Of a stretch of DNA of 64,000 nt, positions 36,922-45,692 are shown in pieces. Numbering within the stretch: position 1 is the first letter of the stretch; every line of letters starts with the position of its first letter. Source of the stretch: Enterobacterales bacterium (lineage in GTDB: Bacteria; Pseudomonadota; Gammaproteobacteria; Enterobacterales; Enterobacteriaceae); assembly GCA_015654925.1 (NCBI GenBank), contig JAATFX010000111.1:1-64000 (forward strand). The letters run 5' to 3'. The notes beneath the pieces were generated by a model. It made no database searches. It saw nothing but the letters and a program-made list of their open reading frames with translations, and was not told where the DNA came from. The translations under genes and the position numbers were made by a program.

Positions 36922-36951
36922 AATTGGTTCTTTCAGCTTGAAATTCCTTTC

Positions 36952-36965
36952 TGTAATGTATTACA
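36952..36965. promoter_or_regulatory. Palindrome TGTAAT-GT-ATTACA upstream of the SorC-type gene
   Basis: Perfect 6-base arms lie just upstream of the SorC-type start. It is a candidate operator for autoregulation. Confidence 0.45.
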
Positions 36966-37108
36966 CTCATTTTGACGTAGGGGAATTATTGCGCAACGCC
37001 GTCGAAAAAGCAAACGGCGTACCGAGCAAAAAAACCTTATAAACCGGCGGCATGCGCGGGTTTTAGCCCCTTCGTTAACGATGGGGGAGGTCCGTGGCAG
37101 TCGTCAGA

Positions 37109-37124
37109 GCATATTGGTATATGC
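37109..37124. promoter_or_regulatory. Palindrome GCATAT-TGGT-ATATGC upstream of the aldolase
   Basis: Perfect 6-base arms with a four-base spacer lie 28 bases before the aldolase start. This is a second candidate operator in the divergent SorC/PTS promoter. Confidence 0.45.
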
Positions 37125-37151
37125 AATAAATTTCACGCCAAGGAGTCATAA

Positions 37152-38096
37152 ATGTCAAAGATGTCTACTTCAGAACTACGTGGTTATCAACAAATTTGCG
37201 GCAGCAACGGCGCCATGATGGTCATCGCCTGCGACCAGCGTGGTGCAATGCGCAGCCTGCTTGCAAGCGATCCACAGCAGCAGGCGAAAATCTCCGAACA
37301 GCAACTGGGGATCATCAAGGCCGATATTACCCGTTACCTGGCCAGCAACGCGTCCTGCGTGTTGGTCGACCCGGTATGCGCCGTGCCGCAATTGGTGGAC
37401 GACGGCGTTATCACCCGCGACACCGCGCTGCTTATCGGCCTGGATGCCTCGGGCTGGGATACGTCGCCCGAAGGTTATCGTCTTTCGCGCCTGGTGCCCG
37501 ATGTCAATGCCCGCCATATCCGCGAACTGGGCGGCACCGGCGGCAAAATCATGGTGTACCTGCGCGCCGATCATGAGGCGGCGAATCAGCATAATATCGC
37601 CATTCTACGCCAGTGCGTGGAAGATTTCGCCCGGGAAGATTTGCTGCTGGTGGTCGAATTCCTGACCTATAAACTGGATGGCGAAAGCGACGAAGAATAT
37701 CAGGCCAAATTCCCCGAGCTTATCAAAGGCGGCACTAAAATCTGTCTGGCGAACGGCGCCAAGGTATTAAAGCTACCTTATCCCGGCTCCCCGCAAGACT
37801 GTGCCGAAATTACCCGGCTGGCAGGGGATGTTCCCTGGGCCGTGCTGTCCGCCGGGGTCGACCATGCCACCTTCCTCACGCAGGTTGCCGATGCTATGAG
37901 CAACGGCGCATCGGGAGTAATCGCCGGGCGTTCGCTGTGGAAAGACTGCATTTCGCTGGACAGCGCGGCGACCAAAGCTAAACTTGAAACCCTGGCGGTG
38001 CCTCGCCTGAACGAAATCCAGGCCGTTATTCGTCAATATTATCATGCGGGCATATCAAATACCGGCGCAGTGGCCGGGCAGGTAAAGTATGGCTGA
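37152..38096 (+). CDS. Class I aldolase, tagatose-1,6-bisphosphate aldolase (LacD)-like
   Basis: This 314-residue barrel aldolase belongs to the LacD/YihT-like family: MMVIACDQRGAM near residue 22, VDPVCAVPQL, and the Schiff-base region GAKVLKLPYPG with Lys207 as candidate catalytic lysine. It should cleave a ketose-1,6-bisphosphate to dihydroxyacetone phosphate and an aldehyde phosphate, the reaction that would follow the PFK-like kinase in this operon. The ATG has AAGGAG upstream. Its stop overlaps the next gene by eight bases. Confidence 0.87.
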   Translation: MSKMSTSELRGYQQICGSNGAMMVIACDQRGAMRSLLASDPQQQAKISEQQLGIIKADITRYLASNASCVLVDPVCAVPQLVDDGVITRDTALLIGLDASGWDTSPEGYRLSRLVPDVNARHIRELGGTGGKIMVYLRADHEAANQHNIAILRQCVEDFAREDLLLVVEFLTYKLDGESDEEYQAKFPELIKGGTKICLANGAKVLKLPYPGSPQDCAEITRLAGDVPWAVLSAGVDHATFLTQVADAMSNGASGVIAGRSLWKDCISLDSAATKAKLETLAVPRLNEIQAVIRQYYHAGISNTGAVAGQVKYG

Positions 38097-38685
38097 TTAC
38101 AAGATAGCGTCTGGCTGCGGGCAGCGGATCGTGCTGGTTAATGGTATCCCCGCCTCCGGGAAAAGCACTGTCGCCGCCGAGCTGTCTAAGCGTACCGGCT
38201 GGCTGCACTTGTCCCTTGACGTTATCAAGAACCCTTTTTTGCAGCGTATCGACGGCGTGGACCGCGAATTCAACCGGCTTTTGGGCAAGGCGAGCTATGA
38301 AGTTATCTGGTCCATCGTGGCCAACGCCCCCGCGGGCAGCACTATTATTGTCGATGCCTGGTTCGGTTTTCAGCCTAAAGCCGTGCTGATGGACTATCTG
38401 GTTCAGGCTAATGTGACCCATCTGGCTGAAATCTGGTGCGAGGTTACCGGTGATGTCGCCGCCCAGCGTTATGCGGCACGTCTCGATCAAAGATTACCCG
38501 GCCATCCCGGCGAGGAATATATCCCGGAATTAATTGTGCTGGCCAAGCAAGCGCAACCAATGAATCTGGGCTTGGTATATAAAATGGAGCAATCTGTCCC
38601 GGCGGACATCAATAAATTGACTGACTGGTTATTTCAGGCGCTCGAAGTTCCGGTTGATATTAATAAAACTACGTTAAGGAGCTAA
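38089..38685 (+). CDS. P-loop kinase (chloramphenicol phosphotransferase/zeta-toxin-like AAA_33)
   Basis: This protein of 198 residues has a P-loop GIPASGKST (about 19-27) and the folds of small-molecule kinases such as gluconate kinase and chloramphenicol phosphotransferase (SLDVIKNPF, DAWFGFQP, ARLDQRLPGHPGEEY). It overlaps the aldolase gene, so its substrate is probably a sugar in the same pathway. It could phosphorylate a sugar or sugar acid that enters without PTS phosphorylation. No antitoxin is adjacent, so a toxin role is unlikely. Confidence 0.82.
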   Translation: MADYKIASGCGQRIVLVNGIPASGKSTVAAELSKRTGWLHLSLDVIKNPFLQRIDGVDREFNRLLGKASYEVIWSIVANAPAGSTIIVDAWFGFQPKAVLMDYLVQANVTHLAEIWCEVTGDVAAQRYAARLDQRLPGHPGEEYIPELIVLAKQAQPMNLGLVYKMEQSVPADINKLTDWLFQALEVPVDINKTTLRS

Positions 38686-38900
38686 CAAACGTTTACAAAA
38701 TAAAAATATTCATCCACTATCGGCTTTACCTTTTATTGTTATTTGTGGCGAATAACCGTGGGCGCTATTTATAATTTTTTTGGCTGTATGGCATCATCGA
38801 TATTTATTATTAATGGCCAATAGGTATGGATGGATCACAGTTTTAATTTTTACCGAAAAGTATACTCACAAAAATATTTTGTATCCAAGTGAGGCTCACT
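38686..38900. other. AT-rich gap between kinase and IIA genes
   Basis: This 215-base region contains no gene I can support. It may hold a second promoter for the PTS genes; the sequence before 38901 is very AT-rich and GAGG precedes the IIA ATG. Confidence 0.5.
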
Positions 38901-39344
38901 ATGTTAACGGACTGGATTAATGAAAGTAATATCAAATTAATTAATCGAGCGCAAAACTGGCATAGCGCTGTTGAATTAGCCGTACAGCCACTTATTGACC
39001 AAGGCGCGGTTGAAAGCCGCTATCTTCAGGCTATTTATGCCATGCACGAACAGATTGGGCCTTATTATGTCCTGGGCGAAGGGATTGCCATGCCGCATGC
39101 CCGGCCTGAAGAAGGCGTAATTAACACCGCACTCTCTCTGGTTATTGTGAAAGATGGCGTTGAGTTCGGCAGCGAAGATAACGACCCGGTGTATATTATT
39201 TTTGCGCTTTCAGCGGTGGACAGTAATTCACATATTGAAATGATTGCCAGTCTTTCACGCTTTTTTTGCGATGATGAGGCGGTGAAAAATTTACGTTCGG
39301 TAAGTGATAAACAACAGGTGCTGGACATCATTCGCCAATTTTAA
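38901..39344 (+). CDS. PTS EIIA component, ascorbate/fructose-mannitol family
   Basis: This 147-residue phosphocarrier is of the UlaC-like EIIA group. The phosphorylated histidine lies in GIAMPHARPEEGV (His66). The ATG at 38901 has GAGG six bases upstream; the frame begins four codons earlier without a good site. It receives phosphate from HPr and passes it to the IIB protein encoded two genes downstream. The order IIA-PFK-IIB-IIC is unusual. Confidence 0.9.
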   Translation: MLTDWINESNIKLINRAQNWHSAVELAVQPLIDQGAVESRYLQAIYAMHEQIGPYYVLGEGIAMPHARPEEGVINTALSLVIVKDGVEFGSEDNDPVYIIFALSAVDSNSHIEMIASLSRFFCDDEAVKNLRSVSDKQQVLDIIRQF

Positions 39345-39358
39345 TCAAGTGAAAGGAC

Positions 39359-40351
39359 ATGAAAAAAATAGCCATTATCGCCAGTGGCGGCGATGCTGTG
39401 GGCATAAATTCGGCCATCGCGCAAATTACCCGGCAGGCGGAATTGGAGGTTTGGGCTTTTCACGGTGGTTATGACGGCATTATTGAACAGACCCCTTTTG
39501 TTTTATCATTCGGGCAAGTTCAGGAGGCGCAGTCGTCCGGTAAGAATCTATTGCGCAGCGCGCGCAGCCAAGCGCCGCTGACCCCGCGGGGGCGCCGGGA
39601 TATCAGGGAACGTTTACGTTCCCTGGGTATGGAAACCCTGGTGGTGTTCGGCGGCGGCGGGTCGTCGCAGGCGGCAAGATTATTGGATCAGGAGGGGTTG
39701 CCCACCGTGGTGTTGCCCATGTCCATTGATAATGATATTGCCGGTACGCAATATACTATAGGGTTTGACAGTACGCTGGAGGTGGTTACCCGTGCCCTGG
39801 ATCAGTTGCATAACACCGCGCATAACATGGAAGGACGGGTATTTTTACTGGAAGTATTCGGCGCCGGCGCAGGCCATATCGCGCTGGGCGGCGCCTTGGC
39901 GGGGGGAGCTCATGCCGTGCTGCTGCCCGAATTTCCCCAGGATATCCGCTGGCTTTGCCGGCGAATCGGGGAATGCCTGGCCGAGCCCCAGGGTTATGCG
40001 CTGGTGGTCTGCGCGGAAGGTTATCCTATGGAAAATGCGTATTTTGCGGGAACGCAGGGGGTATCGATAAAAATTGGCCGGATGATTGAGCAACACCTGG
40101 GCATTGCGATCCGCCATACGATCCTGGGATTTTGCCAGCGGGCCTCCGTGCCTTCGGTAAACGATCGGCTACTGGCAATAGCGCTTGGACAAAAAGCGGC
40201 AGATGCCATTCTCGCCAACGAGCATGGAATATTAATCGGTATCTTGCATGGACAAGCCGTCAGCTGTGAGCTGGGTAAGGCATTAAGTGGAATACGACCT
40301 CTTGATCCCTCTTTAGTTGCTGCGGCACGACATCTACATATGATCAATTAA
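39359..40351 (+). CDS. Atypical 6-phosphofructokinase family protein
   Basis: This 330-residue protein has the PFK fold: GGDAVGINSA (10-19, usually GGDAPGMN), SGKNLLRSAR (60-69), SIDND (122-126) with the catalytic aspartate of TIDND retained, and FGAGAGHIAL (167-176). Differences from canonical PFK are Gly in place of the aspartate of GGDGS (GGGGS at 98-102), Ser for Thr in TIDND, and loss of the Met-Gly-Arg motif (FGA). Either phosphate donor or sugar recognition has changed. In the operon it should make a ketose bisphosphate for the aldolase. Confidence 0.85.
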   Translation: MKKIAIIASGGDAVGINSAIAQITRQAELEVWAFHGGYDGIIEQTPFVLSFGQVQEAQSSGKNLLRSARSQAPLTPRGRRDIRERLRSLGMETLVVFGGGGSSQAARLLDQEGLPTVVLPMSIDNDIAGTQYTIGFDSTLEVVTRALDQLHNTAHNMEGRVFLLEVFGAGAGHIALGGALAGGAHAVLLPEFPQDIRWLCRRIGECLAEPQGYALVVCAEGYPMENAYFAGTQGVSIKIGRMIEQHLGIAIRHTILGFCQRASVPSVNDRLLAIALGQKAADAILANEHGILIGILHGQAVSCELGKALSGIRPLDPSLVAAARHLHMIN

Positions 40352-40361
40352 GGAACTGTTT

Positions 40362-40661
40362 ATGAAAAAGTTATCTATTTTGGCGGTATGCGGGGCCGGT
40401 CTGGGCAGCAGTTTTGCCTGTGAAATGAGCATCGAGGCGGCATTAAAAGATCTGGGGGTGGAAGCAGACTTATCTCATTGCGATATTTCCAGCGCCTCCT
40501 CGACTCGGGCGGATATTATCGTTACCGGCGAGAACTTCCGCTCCCAATTTCAGCATTATACGATTAACGCAACTATTGTTTATTTAAAACGATTGGTAGA
40601 CAAAACAGAAATAAAAACCAAGCTGACGCCGATTCTGCAAGAATTAGGCTATTTGGCATAA
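40362..40661 (+). CDS. PTS EIIB component, ascorbate family (UlaB-like)
   Basis: This 99-residue protein has CGAGLGSS at residues 10-17 with phosphocysteine Cys10, as in UlaB. It is a cytoplasmic phosphocarrier that passes phosphate from EIIA to sugar bound on EIIC. It begins ten bases after the PFK-like gene. Confidence 0.9.
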   Translation: MKKLSILAVCGAGLGSSFACEMSIEAALKDLGVEADLSHCDISSASSTRADIIVTGENFRSQFQHYTINATIVYLKRLVDKTEIKTKLTPILQELGYLA

Positions 40662-40711
40662 AGATATTTTATTATTAATCCGTTTGCGGTGAACCCATAC
40701 AGGGGATTTAT

Positions 40712-41977
40712 ATGTCTTTTCTCCATTTTATCGTCAATGACGTGCTGGGGCAGGCGTCTATATTAATAGCATTAATCGCTATGATTGGGCTGATTGCTCA
40801 GAAGAAAAGCACTGGCCAGGTCATTACCGGGACGTTAAAAACGCTGTTAGGATTTTTAGTGTTGCTGGCGGGTGCGAATATTATTGTTAACGCATTGAAC
40901 TTTTTGGGCGAAGTATTCCAAAAAGGGTTCAATATGCGCGGCGTGGTGACCGATGTAGGCTCTATTGCCGGCATTGCGCAACAAACTCTCGGGCGTGAGA
41001 CGGCATTAATCATGGTATTGGCATTTATCGTGAATATCCTGATTGCGCGTTTTACCCGTTATAAATATATTTTTCTTACCGGCCAGGCATCGCTGTGGAT
41101 GGCGACGGTTTGTTCGGTTATCGGTTATATGGGCGGCCTGCGGGGTACGGAACTTATCGTTATCGGCGGGGTGATTGCCGGATTGATGGCAGTCTGCATG
41201 CCCGCGCTGGCGCAACCTATCGTACGCAAGATTACCGGCTCGGATGATTTCGCCCTGGGGCATTTTTGCACCATTGGTTATATCGTCCAGGCGGGGGTGG
41301 CCAAGCTTACCGGCGATGCGAGTAAAAGCACCGAGGATCTTGAACTGCCTCAGTCGCTGTCGTTTTTGCAGGACACCTATTTGTCGATGATGGTGGTCAT
41401 GCTACCTATTTACCTTATCCCCGCTATCGCCGCCGGACCGGAAGTGGTGGCCGCCCACTCGAATGGCGTTAATTATCTGGTGTTCTCATTCCTGCAATCG
41501 GTGCAGTTCGTGGTCGGGGTATATGTCCTGCTTTCCGGCGTGCGGTTATTGCTGGCCGAGATTGTGCCGGCGTTTCGCGGTATTGCCCTGCGCATCGTTC
41601 CCAACGCGGTACCGGCCCTGGATTGCCCGGTGCTGTTTCCATATGCTCCCAACGCCGTGATTATCGGTTTTATTTCCACGACTATCGGCTCGGTTATCGG
41701 GATGTTCCTGTTTCCCTGGGTGGGGCTGGCGATGATTTTGCCGGGCATGTTGACCAATTTCTTCGCCGGCGGCACCGCCGGGATCTTTAGCAATGCCGTA
41801 GGCGGCCGGCGGGGGGCGATTATCGGCGGTATTTTTCATGGACTGTTTATCACCCTGTTACCGGCCCTGCTGCTGCCGCTGCTGGGGCAATACGGTTTTG
41901 CCAATGTCACCTTCAGCGATTCGGATGTGATAAGCGTTGGCCTGGTATTCGGCCATATTCTCAATTTCTTCCATTAA
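40712..41977 (+). CDS. PTS EIIC component, ascorbate family (UlaA-like)
   Basis: This 421-residue membrane permease of the ascorbate-type EIIC family (about 11 transmembrane segments) is somewhat shorter than E. coli UlaA (465). It begins with FIVNDVLGQASILIALIAMIGL and contains the HFCTIGYIVQAG block characteristic of the family. It imports and phosphorylates the sugar with EIIA and EIIB. Because the accompanying enzymes are an aldolase and PFK-like kinase, the sugar is probably not ascorbate. Confidence 0.9.
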   Translation: MSFLHFIVNDVLGQASILIALIAMIGLIAQKKSTGQVITGTLKTLLGFLVLLAGANIIVNALNFLGEVFQKGFNMRGVVTDVGSIAGIAQQTLGRETALIMVLAFIVNILIARFTRYKYIFLTGQASLWMATVCSVIGYMGGLRGTELIVIGGVIAGLMAVCMPALAQPIVRKITGSDDFALGHFCTIGYIVQAGVAKLTGDASKSTEDLELPQSLSFLQDTYLSMMVVMLPIYLIPAIAAGPEVVAAHSNGVNYLVFSFLQSVQFVVGVYVLLSGVRLLLAEIVPAFRGIALRIVPNAVPALDCPVLFPYAPNAVIIGFISTTIGSVIGMFLFPWVGLAMILPGMLTNFFAGGTAGIFSNAVGGRRGAIIGGIFHGLFITLLPALLLPLLGQYGFANVTFSDSDVISVGLVFGHILNFFH

Positions 41978-41994
41978 CCGGTTACGGAGGTCCT

Positions 41995-42300
41995 ATGGAC
42001 ACGACAATAGACGCTATTTTGGCCCGTGAGCTGCCGCCCAAGGAGTGCTCCCAGGCCTTGAATGAGCTGGGCAAACTGCTGGCCGGGCAAAACGATACCG
42101 ACGGCGCCATCGCCTGCTGGGAAAAAAGCGTGCAATGTTATGGTAAACCCGGTTTCGCCCAGGCTCAATTGATGAAGGCCTATAACCAGAAGCGGCGTGA
42201 AAGCGCGCAGTCCGGCGACGGTAAGGCCGCGGAGCATTATGCCGAGAAAATCGACGGCCTGATGCAACAAAGCAAGGATGCCATCCGTTACGGCTACTGA
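41995..42300 (+). CDS. Small helical protein at the end of the PTS operon, unknown
   Basis: This 101-residue protein is not recognised. It consists of two or three TPR-like helices (LNELGKLLAGQNDTDGAIACWEKS...), with GACWEK-type spacing, and ends in DGLMQQSKDAIRYGY. It follows the EIIC gene by 17 bases with GGAGG before the ATG, so it is part of the operon. A role in assembling or regulating the pathway is possible but unsupported. Confidence 0.75.
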   Translation: MDTTIDAILARELPPKECSQALNELGKLLAGQNDTDGAIACWEKSVQCYGKPGFAQAQLMKAYNQKRRESAQSGDGKAAEHYAEKIDGLMQQSKDAIRYGY

Positions 42301-42305
42301 AACCA

Positions 42306-42330
42306 ATTCTCCCCCGGATCGGGGGAGAAT
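42306..42330. terminator. Perfect 11-bp hairpin after the PTS operon
   Basis: ATTCTCCCCCG-GAT-CGGGGGAGAAT is a perfect stem of 11 bp with a three-base loop, six bases after the last stop of the operon. No T-run follows on the plus strand. A second GC-rich dyad (CCCC-TTG-CCGGGG) follows within 50 bases. Confidence 0.55.
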
Positions 42331-42393
42331 ATGGCGTGCGGAGGGGGTGCGTTACATCCCCTTGCCGGGGAGAATAACCATTGTTGATAAGGT

Positions 42394-43052
42394 TCAGGCA
42401 TTAATACCGCCATCCACATTAACCCCGGTGCCGGTAATTTGCTGCGCCGCCGGACCGGCCAGGAATGTTACGGCTGCCGCGACGTCTTCAGCTTTGCCGT
42501 AATGGCCCAGCGCAATATATTGGCGCGCAGCGTCGGCTTGTTCGCCTTGCGCCGGGTTCATATCGCTGTCGGTCGGACCAGGATGAACCAGGTTAACGGT
42601 AATGCCGCGCGGGCCTAAATCGCGGGCCAGGCCGCGCGTCAGGGACAGCAGGGCCGACTTGGTCATGGCATAGACGCTGATGCCGCCATGGGCACGCGTT
42701 CGGCCAGGCAACTGCCGATATTAATAATGCGCCCGCCTTTGCCCAGATGGGGCAACGCGGCCTGGGTAGCCACCACCAGGCCGCGGATATTCACATTGAT
42801 CATGGCGTCGATATCTTCCAGCGCCATATCTTCCAGCAGGCCGCCGCGCGCGATACCCGCGTTATTCACCAGGATATCCAGACCGCCCAGCGCGGCTACG
42901 GTTTGGCTGATAGCGCCGCGTACCGCTTCGGGCGAGGCGCTGTCGGCCTGGATGGCCACCGCTTTGCGCCCCAGTCGTCGCAACATCTTTACAAAATGAT
43001 TCTGTTCCCACTGAGATAAAAGATAATAAAAATAATGAATTACGGGGTGCAA
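42394..43052 (-). pseudogene. Frameshifted, N-terminally truncated SDR
   Basis: Two minus-strand pieces together resemble a BdcA/FabG-like SDR. The first (43052-42663) begins after the cofactor-binding motif would have ended, contains ILVNNAGIA and NIRGL, and then runs into GSCLAERVPM. The second (42711-42394) resumes with GGISVYAMTKSAL, then VHPGPTDSDMNP and the C-terminal VDGGINA. The join fits loss of one base in a GGGC run around 42685-42689, which would shift the frame. The catalytic YxxxK is in the second piece. The missing glycine-rich N-terminus makes the gene non-functional. Confidence 0.8.
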
Positions 43053-43186
43053 TGCCGTTATTTACTGCTTCGGTACATAACTATAAATGATTTATATCAA
43101 GGAAAGGCCGCTTTTTTCTGATATGCCTAAAAGAAGTCATCAGAAGCCGTTTGCTATACGGCTTCACGTGTAAATCAGAGAGCTAG

Positions 43187-43996
<810 letters not shown>

Positions 43997-44279
43997 GAGC
44001 ATGTCTGAAAATAAATAAAGGCGCGCCTGTACGCTAACCGGCGGGCGCGCTCAAGCGCGCGGCGGTTTGCGTCCGGACCCCGCCTCGTTAACCCGGTCCG
44101 CAGCCAATTGATAGAAAGCCTTACCCGATCAAATCCCCCCAATCCATTGCCTCGTAACGGCTACTAAAGCCCTTGTCCCTATCGATGAACTTCCGACATA
44201 CCGTGATCGCCGGTGGTGCCCTGACGGGTTCGGGTTCCGCTGCGCCAACGGCGATTTAAAACTAACGCCGGCGGGGACA

Positions 44280-45692
44280 TTACGGCCTGGGATTAACAGT
44301 TGGCCGCCGGGCGTGGGGAAAATATAGCTCGAAACAGGTCTGTCCCTCCGCGCTGGCGGCTTGCCAGGTCCCCAGATGCAGCAACATGATGCTGCGCACG
44401 ATGGAAAGGCCCAGCCCGCTGGCCTGGGTGTCCGTAGCGCGCGAGGCGTCGGCGCGGTAGAAACGCTCGAACAGGCGCTCCAGGTGTTCCGCCGCAATAT
44501 CCGGACCGCGGTTGGTGACGCTCAGGGTGGTCCCGTCGGCGTCCTGGCGCGCGCCGATCGCTATCGTCGAGCCGGGGTCGGCATAACGAATGGCATTGGC
44601 CAGCAAATTGGCCAGCGCCCGGCGCAGTAAAGTGGCATCGGCATAGACTTGGCCGGCGCCGCTGAATGCCAGCGGAATGCCGCGCTCCTGCGCCGGTCCG
44701 TCGAAATAGTCAGCAAGCGTGGCGAACTGATCCGTGATGTCCAGCCAGGCGCGATCGATGGCGTGGTCGGCCTGTTCGGCCCGCGCCAGGAACAGCATAT
44801 TCTCAATCATCTTCGCCAGCCGGGACAGCTCCTCGAAATTAGAACCCAGCAGCCTGGCATACTGCTCCGCCGGGCGCGGGCGGCTCAGCGCCACTTCCGT
44901 CTGGCCCATCAGGGTGGCGATGGGGGTGCGCAGGTCATGGGCCATATCCGCCGACACCTGGCTCAGTTGGGTAAAGCTGAGCTCCAGCCGGTCCAGCATC
45001 AGATTAAAGGCGTCAATCAGCGTCTTGAGTTCGCTGGGCGCGGCCTCGCCGTCGATACGTACCGACAGGTTGCGAATGCTGGTGCGCCCGGTCTGCGCGG
45101 CGAGGCGGCGCAGCGGCCGCAGTCCGCGGCGGGCCACCAGCCATGTCAGCAGCATCGTGAGCAGCGCTGCGCCAATCACCACCAGGGCAATCTGGTTGCG
45201 ATACGAGGCCAGCATATGCGTGCGCTCCGTCATCAGGCGGCCGGTAATGATCTCAAGCTGATAGGGGGGGCGCGTAGTCTGCGCCTGGGCGGCGGTGTAG
45301 ATAAACGGCACGTCGCCCTGGAGCCGGTGATGCACCGAATCGAGGGACAGTTTTTGCGCCGCCGGCGCGGCGCTGATATCCGGCACGGGGGATTTGCCCG
45401 GATTGACCTCGATAAGCGGCGGTTGTCCGGGAAAGCGCAACACCAGCAGCGACTCGGTATTGCCCAGCATATTGGCGAACAGCTGTGGTTTATGATGGAT
45501 AAGATCGATGGCGTCTTCGTTGTGCAGCAGGGTACGGATCTGCTCGACGCGGGTTATCAGCGCCCCGTCGTCGCGCACGGCAAGCTGCCGCTCCAGCGTG
45601 CCGTACATGATCCAGCCGACGGCGGTCATCACCGTGAATGTCAGCGCCGCCAGGATCAGCGATAAAAACGCCGTCAGCGAGAGGCGTTTCAT
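44280..45692 (-). CDS. Sensor histidine kinase, heavy-metal sensor family
   Basis: This 470-residue membrane kinase has a transmembrane segment at about 8-30, a periplasmic sensor of about 130 residues, a second membrane segment (IALVVIGAALLTMLLTWLVA), a HAMP linker, an H-box (DMAHDLRTPIA), an N-box (NLLANAIRYADPG) and G-boxes (GLGLSIVRSIM). It resembles CusS/heavy-metal sensor kinases by length and H-box. Its ATG overlaps the response-regulator stop (ATGA). The ligand is unknown; the upstream hydrolase is not a typical metal-resistance gene. Confidence 0.9.
   Translation of the reverse strand: MKRLSLTAFLSLILAALTFTVMTAVGWIMYGTLERQLAVRDDGALITRVEQIRTLLHNEDAIDLIHHKPQLFANMLGNTESLLVLRFPGQPPLIEVNPGKSPVPDISAAPAAQKLSLDSVHHRLQGDVPFIYTAAQAQTTRPPYQLEIITGRLMTERTHMLASYRNQIALVVIGAALLTMLLTWLVARRGLRPLRRLAAQTGRTSIRNLSVRIDGEAAPSELKTLIDAFNLMLDRLELSFTQLSQVSADMAHDLRTPIATLMGQTEVALSRPRPAEQYARLLGSNFEELSRLAKMIENMLFLARAEQADHAIDRAWLDITDQFATLADYFDGPAQERGIPLAFSGAGQVYADATLLRRALANLLANAIRYADPGSTIAIGARQDADGTTLSVTNRGPDIAAEHLERLFERFYRADASRATDTQASGLGLSIVRSIMLLHLGTWQAASAEGQTCFELYFPHARRPTVNPRP

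Noticed and set aside
38089..38685. P-loop kinase as a zeta-type toxin
   Set aside because: No epsilon-type antitoxin is adjacent and the gene overlaps a metabolic aldolase, which fits a sugar kinase better.
42306..42330. Hairpin as part of a CRISPR repeat or REP element
   Set aside because: Only one copy is visible, with no repeat-spacer pattern; a transcription end is more likely.
44649..45665. 338-codon plus-strand frame over the sensor kinase gene
   Set aside because: It is antisense to a histidine kinase with all its motifs and consists of low-complexity Gln/Arg/Gly-rich sequence typical of high-GC shadows.
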